Notes: generated from the sequence alone by a model not told the origin. 26,012 bases of DNA from JANNWF01 sp052390415 (GCA_052390415.1 JBQTGY010000122.1:1-26012), one strand, 5' to 3'. Positions 1 through 8,588 are shown, numbered from the stretch's first letter. Numbers and translations are program-made.

Positions 1-16
1 CGATGCTCACTTGGTC

Positions 17-104
17 TTTGCGGCCATCGCTGCGTTGCGCCTCGCCGCAATGGGCCCACCATTCCGACTCGGCGCGCCTTGCGCTGGCCGCAAATCCGCT
101 GCGT
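17..104. repeat. Structured intergenic sequence, possible dispersed repeat
   Basis: A perfect 9-base inverted repeat, TTTGCGGCC at 17-25 and GGCCGCAAA at 86-94, brackets this stretch, and a third copy of the core (GCCGCAA, 44-50) can pair with 18-24 instead. CGCTGCGT occurs twice in direct orientation (28-35 and 97-104). No convincing reading frame covers bases 1-152. The nested direct and inverted copies look like a REP-like or other dispersed intergenic element, but only one copy lies in the window, so this is an inference. Confidence 0.35.
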
Positions 105-152
105 GATCACTCGCGCCCCCTCATGAAATGTCCGGGTTAACCGATCAGCGAT

Positions 153-2405
153 TCACTGCGCCGGCTGCGCAATGGGTTGAATCGGCAGTGCCTCACGCAT
201 CCAGTCGCCGCGATACGGCGGTGGCAACTGGATCGTGGTGCCCAAGGTGCCGGCGCTCTGTCCTTGGTAACCCAGCTGCAATCGTCCCGCCGGTTGGCCC
301 TCGCTGCTCCAGTCGGCAATCCACGGGCAGCCGGGGCAGTGCGGGCGATGGCCAGTCAATTCGATGCTTCCGCCGGTGTTGGTATTGGAGTCGCCCACCA
401 CCCAACGGGGTCGGCCTTCGGCGTCGTACACAAACGCGCCAATGAATTCGAAGGACGTTCCAAGTTGCAGACTTTCAATCGCCAGACCCCAGCCCGGATC
501 CAGCGGGCTGAACCAGGTCTGCGTGTGGTTGGGTGCGCCGCTGGGCAAGTTGTGCGAGCTGAAGAGCTCGATGCCACTCGAGCCATCGTCAAACTCCCAC
601 GCGAATACGACCTTGTCCAGGCCCAACTGCAGGATCCATGCGCGTCCGACGATCTCGCCCATTGGCGCAAAGCCATCCGGCGCAGCGGCGTTCACGAATC
701 GACGGACGATCAGCTCGCCAACACCGTAGACGAGATTGCCCTGCAACGTATACCAAACCGGCGTGCGGTCACTCAGCGCGGTAAACCACGCGCCGCCGAA
801 GGTGTCGCGGCGAGGTGATCCGTTGAAGCCTTGGTCGGTGCGCGTCGCAAAATTGAGCAATCCGTTGCCGGGGCGGGCGGGATTCAAGAACTGACCATAT
901 CGAGGGCGGAATGAAGTCTGGCCTGGTGGAAGAATCAGAATCGGTACCGATCCACCACGCGGCTGACAGCTTTCTGCAATCCGCCCTTCGGAGGTGCGGA
1001 AGCGCCCAAATGACGAAGTTGAGTTCGAGACGGTGCCGATATAGTCGACGGCATAGGGTTGATTGCAGCTGGCGCTTCGCGACAGGTCGAATCCCATTCC
1101 GGTTTGCACGGACTGACCCACCGCGAGTTCGGCAATGGGCAGGTACGGGTAGTTCAATTGTGCAACCCCCCCACTCGCCGGCAGCACAGCGGTGGGAGAG
1201 AAACACGCAGTGCTATTCCCCGTGTTCACGCTCGCCACCCGGCAGGATGCATTGAATGCTTCGCTGCCATCCAAATTGACGATGCCAATGGTGGCTGCCA
1301 AACCGCCATCGGGCGGCGGCGTCCGGTATTGATAGGCGATCTCGTGGCTGCCCTCATAGGCAACGGCCTGGAAATCAAAGCGTGCGCCAGGATTGCCCTG
1401 ATTCCACTGCCGCATACCGGTCCACGAAAACACGTGACAGGGGTATATGACCCCTGAGTGCGGGGTTCGAGGACAGGTGGCGAAGTGGCGGTAGCGCAGC
1501 CCTGCGCCAATCTCCGGGGTGTCGCCGCTGCCCGCCACGATCAGATCGTCATGCAAAGGCCGCAACTGCGGGCCGCTGGCACCTTGGCTGAAATCGGCAT
1601 CGCAGCTGGGCGTGAAATCGCCGCCGCTGTCGGTCACGTTGAAACTGAGGTATCCGTTGGTCGACATCACGGCTCGCGGATAACGCTCGCCGTAAAGACG
1701 AACCCAACCACCGGCGAGGTCAATCGCTGCCGTGCGCGCGTCATTCAATGCCCCGCCTGAACTGCCTTCGGCGGCCGAGGTCAGCAGCGCCGGAGTGGCA
1801 TATTGACCGTCGACCAAATCGATCCAGCCATAGCCGCAGGCATCTGCATTCCCAATGACGGCACTGTATCCGTTTGGACTTGGACCAACCGGAAAGGCGA
1901 GGGTGTCGCCCGCGGCGAACATCGCGTAGCCCGCAGGCTGCACGGCATCACCGACATTGGTGAAACGCAACGTCTGCCCTATGAAATCACCGGGATCAAC
2001 GCGCCCATCGTTGATTGGCGGACCAATTTTCTCCACCAAAATCTCCGGCCCACGCACCCGCAGCAGGCGACTGACCACCCCACGGCGACCGTCCGCATCG
2101 ATCACCTGCACACCCACGTCCACGCTGAGTCGCGTCGGAAAACTCGCCTCGATCATCGCCGCCGCACTGCGCCGATCCACCGCGCCATCGCCGTCCAGAT
2201 CCCACTCATACGAATATGGCGCGCGACCACCGCTGACGTTGGCTTCGAAACGCAGCAACTCGCCGGCGAGCGGTGGTGCCTCGAATGCGGCTGAAGTCAG
2301 CGTCACCACGGGCGCGGCGTCCTGCGCGTGAGCCACGCAGGTCAATGCGCTTGCAAGTCCAAGCGTCAGCGTGCAGAGGCAGCGATGGGGTGCAGCAATG
2401 GTCAT
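153..2405 (-). CDS. Secreted PKD-domain protein with Xanthomonadales-type C-terminal repeats
   Basis: This encodes a 750-residue exported protein. The chosen ATG at 2405 gives a clean signal peptide (positively charged start, hydrophobic core LTLGLASALTC, then VAHAQ before the mature AAPVV). The frame stays open to 2483, but the extra residues are not signal-like. A PKD-type immunoglobulin-like domain follows at about residues 30-120, with the hallmark PYSYEWDLDGDG. The middle is Ser/Gly/Asn-rich with many cysteines, as in surface or secreted beta proteins. The C-terminal 230 residues hold two related repeats with the pattern PxxPGxGL...RTPVWYTL and LDPGWGLAIE...GRPRWVVGD, a kind seen in many secreted Xanthomonadales proteins of unknown role. 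No protease or other catalytic motif was seen. The ribosome binding site is weak. It is divergent from the next gene and probably unrelated to the defence-like block. Confidence 0.85.
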   Translation of the reverse strand: MTIAAPHRCLCTLTLGLASALTCVAHAQDAAPVVTLTSAAFEAPPLAGELLRFEANVSGGRAPYSYEWDLDGDGAVDRRSAAAMIEASFPTRLSVDVGVQVIDADGRRGVVSRLLRVRGPEILVEKIGPPINDGRVDPGDFIGQTLRFTNVGDAVQPAGYAMFAAGDTLAFPVGPSPNGYSAVIGNADACGYGWIDLVDGQYATPALLTSAAEGSSGGALNDARTAAIDLAGGWVRLYGERYPRAVMSTNGYLSFNVTDSGGDFTPSCDADFSQGASGPQLRPLHDDLIVAGSGDTPEIGAGLRYRHFATCPRTPHSGVIYPCHVFSWTGMRQWNQGNPGARFDFQAVAYEGSHEIAYQYRTPPPDGGLAATIGIVNLDGSEAFNASCRVASVNTGNSTACFSPTAVLPASGGVAQLNYPYLPIAELAVGQSVQTGMGFDLSRSASCNQPYAVDYIGTVSNSTSSFGRFRTSEGRIAESCQPRGGSVPILILPPGQTSFRPRYGQFLNPARPGNGLLNFATRTDQGFNGSPRRDTFGGAWFTALSDRTPVWYTLQGNLVYGVGELIVRRFVNAAAPDGFAPMGEIVGRAWILQLGLDKVVFAWEFDDGSSGIELFSSHNLPSGAPNHTQTWFSPLDPGWGLAIESLQLGTSFEFIGAFVYDAEGRPRWVVGDSNTNTGGSIELTGHRPHCPGCPWIADWSSEGQPAGRLQLGYQGQSAGTLGTTIQLPPPYRGDWMREALPIQPIAQPAQ

Positions 2406-2573
2406 GCAAGGGTGCCTGTGGGTAGCGAGACGCAAGCCTGAGTATCCCGCAGGCAAATAGGCGATAGGTGCAAACCGACCCATTCGAGGTATGCGCCAAC
2501 CACCGCAGTGTCGCTGGCTGGGCTTGAAGCTAAGCTAACGCGGAGCTGTGCAGCGAAAACTTGCAAGCGATGC

Positions 2574-2578
2574 GGAGG
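2574..2578 (+). promoter_or_regulatory. Shine-Dalgarno site deciding the start at 2584
   Basis: GGAGG lies five bases before the ATG at 2584. It favours this start over an in-frame GTG at 2548, which has no comparable site and would add 12 residues of no recognisable value. Confidence 0.6.
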
Positions 2579-2583
2579 GGCGG

Positions 2584-2916
2584 ATGATCATCTGGAAAGG
2601 CGGTGGGATCGCTGTTCCCGTTGTGGTTGCAGGGTGGCTGTTGCTGGGGCAGTGGTCGGTGGAGTCGGCGCTGGGAGAGGGCTATTGGTCGGCAAATGCC
2701 TGGCCGAAGTTGCTGGCGGCGGTGGGCATGGCGGGATCGCTATGGTGGCTCGGGCGACAACTCAATCGCAGCAAGGGTGCCACGCTGATTGACCCAGACA
2801 GCGGCCTGGAGTTTGTGTACCGCTCGCCTGCCCATTCCTTCTTTTACGTGCCGGTGGAGTGGACCGGGCCGGTGATCGGCGTGCTGTTGATCGCGCTTGT
2901 CGTGATCATCCGCTGA
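2584..2916 (+). CDS. Small integral membrane protein, unknown function
   Basis: The 110-residue product has three hydrophobic stretches: about residues 8-23 (IAVPVVVAGWLLLG), 40-58 (WPKLLAAVGMAGSLWWLG) and 92-109 (WTGPVIGVLLIALVVII). Between the second and third is a polar loop with DPDSGLEFVYRSPAHSFFYVPVEW. I have an impression of related loops (DxxTGEE...HSxFFIP) in other small bacterial membrane proteins of unknown role, but cannot name a family. The next gene starts 15 bases downstream, so the two are likely cotranscribed. The 178-base gap to the divergent secreted-protein gene should hold the promoters, though I see no clear consensus boxes. Confidence 0.75.
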   Translation: MIIWKGGGIAVPVVVAGWLLLGQWSVESALGEGYWSANAWPKLLAAVGMAGSLWWLGRQLNRSKGATLIDPDSGLEFVYRSPAHSFFYVPVEWTGPVIGVLLIALVVIIR

Positions 2917-2931
2917 CATGAGCCATCAACC

Positions 2932-3477
2932 ATGAAGGCATCCGCCAACTTGCGTCACCGGATGCCGATGGATCGCTGCTGCAACTGCGATGCGCGCACC
3001 CAGTTGCAACCGGTCGCGATGCTGTTTCCGCTCAGCCAGGTCGCGATGCCGGACAGCGAGCGCTGGTCGCTGAGTGTAAGCGCACCCTTCTGCCCACCAT
3101 GCCTGCGCTCGGCGGGCCGCAGTCCGCCCGCCTGGGCTGCGCTGTTGCTGATCGGATTCTTGTTTTTCGTGCTGCTGTTGTTTGGCTGGCTGCAAGTGAT
3201 GCCAGGGGCCAGCGTGGATGTCGAGATCCGGCTGCTGGTCAGTGCCTTGCTCGGCTTCGGCATTCCGCTATGCGTGCGCTGGTTGCCAAAAAAGGATCGC
3301 TTGCAGTCCAGCTTCTGGCGGCCGCTGCGAGTCACCTTCGATCGGGCGGAGGCTGCTCGCGGCGATTTGCAAACGCTCACCTTCGAGTTCACGTCGCCAT
3401 CGTTTGCGAACGCCTTTGCGATGCTGAATTCCAAGGTTTTGCAGGCGGGTGCGTTGAAGGTCAAACAGGTTCGCTGA
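2932..3477 (+). CDS. Membrane protein with N-terminal zinc-ribbon-like cysteines, unknown function
   Basis: This 181-residue protein opens with a cysteine cluster, CCNC at about residues 16-19 and CPPC at about 54-57, spaced like a metal-binding ribbon. Two hydrophobic helices follow (AALLLIGFLFFVLLLFGWLQV, about 69-89, and LLVSALLGFGIPLCVRWL, about 101-118). The rest (WRPLRVTFDRAEAARGDLQTLTFEF) is a soluble C-terminal domain with no family I recognise. It follows the preceding small membrane protein by 15 bases and probably shares its transcript. The zinc role is inferred only from cysteine spacing. The 238 bases after its stop hold nothing I can support. Confidence 0.75.
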   Translation: MKASANLRHRMPMDRCCNCDARTQLQPVAMLFPLSQVAMPDSERWSLSVSAPFCPPCLRSAGRSPPAWAALLLIGFLFFVLLLFGWLQVMPGASVDVEIRLLVSALLGFGIPLCVRWLPKKDRLQSSFWRPLRVTFDRAEAARGDLQTLTFEFTSPSFANAFAMLNSKVLQAGALKVKQVR

Positions 3478-3715
3478 CAGCCGCGCGTTGCAAGAAAACC
3501 GCTGGCACCGAGTGGGCCAGGATCGGGTTGATCGCATCACTGCGAGACTGTTTGCGGCGGTTTTTGTCTCGGCGCGACCGCAGCACTTCGAGTGGGCGCC
3601 CGGTGCTTTTTGCCTCGTCGCGTGCCACCTCCAAATGGGGGTGCGAACATCCGACCACTGGTGACACCTATAGATTGAATCCGAACGCCGGAATCCGATC
3701 TGGGGAGTCGTCGTG

Positions 3716-4510
3716 ATGAGCCGCTATACCCGTGAGTTGGGCAGCGAATATCGCCGCCTGTTTGACACACTTGAAGTTCGCAGCACGCGTTCGGCCGAGG
3801 TCGAAAGGCACGCGGATCGCGCGCTGAGTCTGCAACCGCGCTACTTGAGCATCGGCGACCCGATCAACGTGCCCTGGTATTTCATCGCCGCCGTGCACAT
3901 GCGCGAAAGCAGTTTTCGCGTTGATCGGCATCTGCACAACGGTGATCCGCTGACCGCGAAGACCGTCCGCGTGCCGCCCAATCGCCCGCTCACTGGCACG
4001 CCGCCCTACACCTTTGAGCAAAGCGCCAGCGACGCGCTTGGCATGAAGTCGTTGGAGAAAGTGAAGGATTGGTCGCTGCCGCACCTGCTGTTCAAGCTGG
4101 AGGCCTACAACGGCTTCGGTTATCGATCACGCGGCCTGCCCAGCCCGTATCTGTGGAGCTTTTCGCACCACTACCAACGTGGCAAGTTCGTCGCCGACGG
4201 CCAGTTCGACCCCGCCGCCGTCGACAAACAATGCGGCGCCGCCACCTTGCTGCGCCGCCTCGCCGAACGCCAGCAAATCCAGTTCGCCGACGAACCGAAG
4301 CTGGACCAAGCCCCCATCGTTGTCGCCTTTGCCAGCGCCATGCCAACCACCGCGCTTGAGATCGAACACGCAGAGGCGCTGCAGCATTGGTTGAACACGT
4401 TTCCCGGCGTGTATTTGCGCGTTGACGGCTGGCCCGGAACACGGACCTCGAATGCGTTCAGGGCGGTGACCGGGAGTTGGTTGCCGGGGGATCCGCGCGT
4501 AGCGATCTGA
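3716..4510 (+). CDS. Lysozyme-like peptidoglycan hydrolase family protein without signal peptide
   Basis: The 264-residue product carries the block WYFIAAVHMRESSF followed by HLHNGDPLTAKTV, which I recognise from a family annotated as lysozyme-like or putative peptidoglycan-binding proteins in diverse bacteria. Glu64 in MRES sits where the general acid of lysozyme-fold enzymes is expected. Other family features are NGFGYRSRGLPSPYLWSF in the middle and a C-terminal VDGWPGTRTSNAFRAVTG, resembling a peptidoglycan-binding repeat. The substrate would be the glycan strand of the cell wall. No signal peptide is present, so it either acts after lysis, is exported another way, or has lost a wall role. 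GGGGAG at 3702-3707 can serve either the ATG at 3716 or a GTG at 3713. Catalytic activity is inference. Confidence 0.8.
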   Translation: MSRYTRELGSEYRRLFDTLEVRSTRSAEVERHADRALSLQPRYLSIGDPINVPWYFIAAVHMRESSFRVDRHLHNGDPLTAKTVRVPPNRPLTGTPPYTFEQSASDALGMKSLEKVKDWSLPHLLFKLEAYNGFGYRSRGLPSPYLWSFSHHYQRGKFVADGQFDPAAVDKQCGAATLLRRLAERQQIQFADEPKLDQAPIVVAFASAMPTTALEIEHAEALQHWLNTFPGVYLRVDGWPGTRTSNAFRAVTGSWLPGDPRVAI

Positions 4511-4545
4511 CGCGTGGGTGCAGCGCGAGCGTCATCGCGCGTCAG
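4507..4545 (+). terminator. Hairpin over the stop codon, possible terminator
   Basis: CTGACGCG (4507-4514) and CGCGTCAG (4538-4545) form a perfect 8-base stem with a 23-base loop. It overlaps the stop codon of the lysozyme-like gene. There is no T-tract, so intrinsic termination is doubtful, but it marks the boundary to the SLATT gene. Confidence 0.3.
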
Positions 4546-4631
4546 CAAACCGGGTTCAAGACGAGTCCCCGCCAGTCGAAAGTAGTGGCCGTACACGCTG
4601 ACACCGATCAACCACACCAGGAAATATCGCA

Positions 4632-5369
4632 ATGATCAACGAGCTGGATCCGGCCTCCGAAACGGCACAGGAATTGGAATCACCAGCGATGGACGCGGGT
4701 GCAGGCAATGCTCCCGATGCGGTGCCCGTTGGCGAAATGCCGGTGCAGCAGATGCCAATCAACCCAGGAAAGGCTGCAATGACCGCAGTGAGGTTGCCGC
4801 ACCCATTCGATGTGGTGTCTCTGCCCGCTGATCTGACCCTGCTGCAGAAGCTGGTGGATGACGTGAAATCACGCGCGGAAGGATGCCGGAGGTGGTACGA
4901 CAGCAATGCGTCGGTTCAGGCCGTAGCTTCGCGACGATTGCGCAGAATCTCTGTTGGCTTGGTGGTATTGGGCGGATTGTGTCCGCTGATTCCCGACTCA
5001 TTGTGGGGAGCCCAAGTGCAACCCTATGGCTACCTGTTACTGGCCGCAGCAGCGGGAGTTGTGGTCTTTGACCGGGCTTTTGGCTACTCGTCGTCGTGGA
5101 TGCGCTATCGCATTGCTCACATGCGCATAGATCGCGCATTGAGTCTCTATGGCAATACCGCAGCCATGTTGTTGGCCGGAGCCGACCTGCAATCTGACAC
5201 CGGGCGGAACAACGTCCGCGCGTTGGTCGCAGCGACCCAGACTTTCCTCGAATCCATCGAAGATCTGGTCGTGGAGGAAACGGAGGCTTGGTTGCAGGAG
5301 TTCAAGGCGGAACAGATCAGCTTCCAACAGCAGTTCGGAAAACGTGACCAACCGAGCAAGGCCGGATGA
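4632..5369 (+). CDS. SLATT-type two-TM membrane protein, candidate pore-forming effector
   Basis: The 245-residue protein fits the SLATT family (SMODS- and SLOG-associating two-TM effector), thought to permeabilise the membrane when triggered in nucleotide-based conflict systems. The first 55 residues are disordered and acidic. A helical region with CRRWYDSNA precedes two TM helices (about 106-122, ISVGLVVLGGLCPLI, and 131-149, PYGYLLLAAAAGVVVFD). Right after TM2 comes FGYSSSWMRYRIAHMRIDRAL, matching the family's aromatic/Arg signature (WxRY..A...R). The C-terminal 80 residues are amphipathic helix ending in a coiled coil. It heads the plus-strand block. AGGAAA lies shortly before the ATG. 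The family call is from motif memory; a different two-TM family is possible, but the layout is hard to explain otherwise. Confidence 0.75.
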   Translation: MINELDPASETAQELESPAMDAGAGNAPDAVPVGEMPVQQMPINPGKAAMTAVRLPHPFDVVSLPADLTLLQKLVDDVKSRAEGCRRWYDSNASVQAVASRRLRRISVGLVVLGGLCPLIPDSLWGAQVQPYGYLLLAAAAGVVVFDRAFGYSSSWMRYRIAHMRIDRALSLYGNTAAMLLAGADLQSDTGRNNVRALVAATQTFLESIEDLVVEETEAWLQEFKAEQISFQQQFGKRDQPSKAG

Positions 5370-5383
5370 CCGGAACTCGGCTC

Positions 5384-5406
5384 GGCGACGTCGTGTGGTC
5401 GTCGCC
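5384..5406 (+). other. GC-rich hairpin between the SLATT and TIR-like genes
   Basis: GGCGACG (5384-5390) and CGTCGCC (5400-5406) make a perfect 7-base stem with a 9-base loop in the 82-base gap between two same-strand genes. There is no T-tract. It could stabilise mRNA or attenuate read-through; the role is unknown. Confidence 0.3.
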
Positions 5407-5451
5407 AATCACCAGCATTGAGCTGCATTCCCCAGCCTGTCGGCCATCCCC

Positions 5452-6690
5452 ATGAATGTCCTCCCACGCATCCGCGTCATGCTGTCAAGCCGCTCCCAGA
5501 GCGAGGTCTTCGCGGCGCCAATCAAACTGGAAATCGTGCGGCGAAATCTGCAGGCGCTGCTGCACCGGCTGCGTTGGTCGGATGCCGATGCCAGCACGCC
5601 GCTCCTCGGTGCCTCCGCGCAGCCGATATACGACGTCTGGATACACGAGAACGAGCTCGCAGTCGCCACCGCAAACACGATTCTCAAGCTGTCGCTGGTC
5701 GAAATTGGTAAGGCCGACATCATCATCGTGCTGTACACCGGCGAGGCCGGTTCGGCCGCTGATGATCGTGACATCGGCATTTGCCACGCCGAACTGCTGG
5801 AAGCTGTGGCACGACGCGGCGACGTGGTCTACATCATCGAACTGGCACCGTTGGTCGGGTCGAGCGCAGCTGCGGCACCCTTGTCCAAACGTGATAAGGC
5901 ATTCCAAACCTACGTCAATGGACTAGGTGTGTTCCGCGTCCAGGTCCGCGACGAGGCGCAACTGCAAGCTGCGGCAGTCGCATTACTGCATCAGGCCGTT
6001 GCACAGCTGGTCAGACGCGGCGCCAGCGGTGGCCGTCGTCGCGACCGTGGCCAGCCCCTGGACTGGGGTCGCCTCGATCTGGCCCAGCGCCGTCGATCCA
6101 TGCGCGCCGCCCTTGCAACGGCACTTGAAAGTGACGCCGCGGAATCACCGGGGACTGCGTCGCGGATACTGCTCGCCGGCCACGCATTGAGCGTGCGCAT
6201 TGATGCCATCCCCGATGCCCTGAGCGTCGCCGCTGCGCGTGAGATGGTGGGGCAGCCTTTTCAGCGCGACCACTTGCTCATCGACACTGCGCGTGAAGAC
6301 GCACCCGGCATCGTCCACCTCATCGCCTGCCATCGCGGCGTCACCGAAACTCAAGCCAAGAAAATGCTCGGTACCAGTGATGCGATGGCCATCGCCAGCG
6401 ACTTCGGCGTCTACGCCGCCGACCACGTACAGCAGATACAAATCTTTTTCCTGGCGCAATGCGCAGACGCGGGCGCAGTTGCCATCGCCTTGCGACGACT
6501 CAACGAATGGTTGGCACAGTTCGGAGAGATCCAGCGGGTGGTCGCCCGTGCCAAGGGGCGTCAGCAGATTCTGCGAGCGGTCCACGAAGCGTTGCAGGTC
6601 GCGCGCAGCGAAGCTTTTCCGATCACCGATTCCGAGCAATCCACGAAGTCGGCAGCCAAGTCACGCAGGTCTCAACCAAGAAAGATCTGA
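5452..6690 (+). CDS. TIR-like (DUF4062-like) N-terminal domain protein with unknown C-terminal domain
   Basis: The 412-residue protein has an N-terminal Rossmann-like domain (about 1-185). Beta-1 is RIRVMLSSRS, then YDVWIHENE (60-68), KADIIIVLYTGEAG (88-100), and DRDIGICHAELLEAV (105-119), where Glu114 occupies the place of the conserved acid in TIR, DUF4062 and deoxyribosyltransferase-like folds. A basic linker (RRGASGGRRRDRG, about 188-200) joins it to a C-terminal domain (about 210-385) with IVHLIACHRGVTETQAKKMLG and DFGVYAADHVQQIQIFFLAQC. I do not recognise the second domain; it looks globular and alpha/beta. The ribosome binding site is weak, but the beta-1 strand needs a start here. It precedes a true DUF4062 gene by 110 bases, so the two probably act as a pair. 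NAD or nucleotide binding is inference. Confidence 0.75.
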   Translation: MNVLPRIRVMLSSRSQSEVFAAPIKLEIVRRNLQALLHRLRWSDADASTPLLGASAQPIYDVWIHENELAVATANTILKLSLVEIGKADIIIVLYTGEAGSAADDRDIGICHAELLEAVARRGDVVYIIELAPLVGSSAAAAPLSKRDKAFQTYVNGLGVFRVQVRDEAQLQAAAVALLHQAVAQLVRRGASGGRRRDRGQPLDWGRLDLAQRRRSMRAALATALESDAAESPGTASRILLAGHALSVRIDAIPDALSVAAAREMVGQPFQRDHLLIDTAREDAPGIVHLIACHRGVTETQAKKMLGTSDAMAIASDFGVYAADHVQQIQIFFLAQCADAGAVAIALRRLNEWLAQFGEIQRVVARAKGRQQILRAVHEALQVARSEAFPITDSEQSTKSAAKSRRSQPRKI

Positions 6691-6800
6691 GGGATCGCGA
6701 GCTCCACATGGCCATGCTCGCCTTCCCGCTTGTCTGGAAGTCAGTCCTCGTAACGTCAGCAATCGAGCCTGTCGAAAAAATGCTTTGAGGGATTCAGTAC

Positions 6801-8567
6801 ATGTCAAAGAAATTCGTCGTCTATCTGTCTTCGACTCTCGATGACCTGAAGCCGGAGCGCGCGGCAGCGATCGAGGCGATCTCCCATTCTGCCGTGGTCA
6901 GCGACTCGTACCGCGTGAGTGAGCAGAAATCGGTGGAACTGTGCGTCGCCGATGTCAAAGCTTGTCACCTGTATGTCGGCATTCTGGGACTTCGTTATGG
7001 ATGGATCCCCGCTCAAGCTGACGGTGGCACCGGCGAGACCTCCATTACCGAGTTGGAGTACGAGGCGTGCCTTGGTCCCGGAGGCCCGGACGGACGCACG
7101 GAAGACATCCCGCGGCTGATGTTCATCAGAGCGTCCGCTGACGACTTGCCGCACACATTCATCGATGGCTGGAACGAACAACCGACGGCGCAGAAAATCC
7201 GCGCCTTCCACAAACGTGCGGGTCTCGATCACACGCCGTTTCTTTTCCGCAATCTCGACCAATTGCGGGCAGCGATTCAAGCGGCGGTGCGTGACAAAGA
7301 ACAAGCGTTCCAAAGTGAGGAGAGCCGCAAGACACTCCGTGGCAACCGTGGTCGAATCTTCGGCGGAACGCCCGCGCCCAAAGGGTTGTTGGCACCGGTG
7401 CAGGTCGGCTGCGTGCCGGGTACCGACGGCACGCAACACGCTGCGCTGGCTTCCAATGGTCCGAACATCATTCCGTTTGGTCTGAGCCCTGACGATCCTG
7501 CCTACCTGGCGACGCTCGACAAAGGGCTGGCGGGTGCACAAATCGGGGCCATCCTGTTGACCGCAGCTTCACTGCCGCGTTTAGTCCGGGATGATCGTCC
7601 GCAGATGGTGGCGGCAGCCATACACATGCTGCGCGAGCGGACGGGCCATGCGTTGTTGTTATGCGAAGGCATCGACCCCGCCCAGCTTCCTGCGGAATGG
7701 GCGGCTGCTGATTGCATCCATGTGCCGGACGGATCGCTTGGCGGTGCCAATGCGAGCAAGAACATCGCCGCACTATATGAGCAGATTCGCGCGATCGACG
7801 GCCGACTGACGTCAGAGCCGCGGTTCGCACTTCCCTATCTGGTCATTGCACCGACCTTGACCGAAGCGCAAAAAATGGCCAGCCAGCCACAGGAAGCCTT
7901 CGCGGAATTTGGCAAATCGAAGACGCATCGAAAAAAAGAGTTCGACCACATCAAGCAGGCGTCTCGCCAACGCCATTCCACGTGGCCGAGCGGAACCTAT
8001 GGCGATGATCGCCACCACTGGAAATGTTTTGGCGAGGGCTCATTGAGTGCAGAAGACATCGTTCGCAAGAGCATCAAGCGAATCAACAATGCTGGCGAAG
8101 GTTCTCGCGAGATGCGCTTGCTGCAGTGGGCCCACCTGATTCCGAGGCGTTACAGCTTTGACGAATACGTGAATGATCGTTGGGGCTCTCGGCAGCTCAT
8201 CGAAGAATTGCGCAACGGCGCCAGCCTGATTGTGATTGACGAAGTTGCTTTACTGGACCCCAAACTTCGCGCCCACGCTGACGCACTTCTTTCCGGCACA
8301 CGCAGTGCCGTGGTCGCGATTTCCCCGTGTGATCCAGCGCACACGGGCATCGAGGAACTGCTCGGCGAATTTTCCTACTTGCGGGTGGGCACGCTGGTCA
8401 GCCGCTTCACCAATGATCTGGATCCGCGCTGCGAGCTTGCCGTCAACAGCATCAATCGCGTCGAGCGTTGGCTCAGTGCCACGCTTCCTGAGATGGTCGC
8501 GAGTGTCTCGGAACTGCAGCCCGTTCCCGAGTTCTTGAGAGGTGCGCAGGCGTACATGGAGCGATGA
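6801..8567 (+). CDS. DUF4062-domain protein with NTPase-like C-terminal region
   Basis: The 588-residue product starts with a textbook DUF4062 domain (about 3-170): VVYLSSTLDDLKPER, CHLYVGILGLRYGW (55-68) and SITELEYEAC (81-90). DUF4062 is TIR-like and usually sits in front of STAND ATPases. Here the rest (about 195-588) is a separate region with KSKTHRKKEFDHIKQ, WPSGTYGDDRHHWKCFGEG, and LIVIDEVALLDPKL, the last resembling a Walker B strand followed by an acid. I find no Walker A (GxxxxGKT/S) in this protein, so it may be a degenerate or partner-dependent NTPase domain. The reading frame ends 28 bases before the preferred GTG start of the giant ATPase gene, so translation coupling and a physical partnership are likely. 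GAGGG at 6787-6791 precedes the ATG. Confidence 0.85.
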   Translation: MSKKFVVYLSSTLDDLKPERAAAIEAISHSAVVSDSYRVSEQKSVELCVADVKACHLYVGILGLRYGWIPAQADGGTGETSITELEYEACLGPGGPDGRTEDIPRLMFIRASADDLPHTFIDGWNEQPTAQKIRAFHKRAGLDHTPFLFRNLDQLRAAIQAAVRDKEQAFQSEESRKTLRGNRGRIFGGTPAPKGLLAPVQVGCVPGTDGTQHAALASNGPNIIPFGLSPDDPAYLATLDKGLAGAQIGAILLTAASLPRLVRDDRPQMVAAAIHMLRERTGHALLLCEGIDPAQLPAEWAAADCIHVPDGSLGGANASKNIAALYEQIRAIDGRLTSEPRFALPYLVIAPTLTEAQKMASQPQEAFAEFGKSKTHRKKEFDHIKQASRQRHSTWPSGTYGDDRHHWKCFGEGSLSAEDIVRKSIKRINNAGEGSREMRLLQWAHLIPRRYSFDEYVNDRWGSRQLIEELRNGASLIVIDEVALLDPKLRAHADALLSGTRSAVVAISPCDPAHTGIEELLGEFSYLRVGTLVSRFTNDLDPRCELAVNSINRVERWLSATLPEMVASVSELQPVPEFLRGAQAYMER

Positions 8568-8584
8568 GCAGCGAGTCCGCATTC

Positions 8585-8588
8585 GGAG
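8585..8588 (+). promoter_or_regulatory. Shine-Dalgarno site deciding the GTG start at 8596
   Basis: GGAG ends seven bases before a GTG at 8596, placing the start directly in front of the first beta strand (VIYTFYSFKGG) of the ATPase domain. The alternative in-frame GTG at 8542 would overlap the upstream gene by 26 bases and add an Arg-rich tail with no family similarity. Confidence 0.5.

Noticed and set aside
6708..6788. 26-codon frame (MAMLAFPLVWKS...) between the two DUF4062-type genes
   Set aside because: It is hydrophobic enough to be a leader peptide, but there is no good ribosome binding site and no further evidence.
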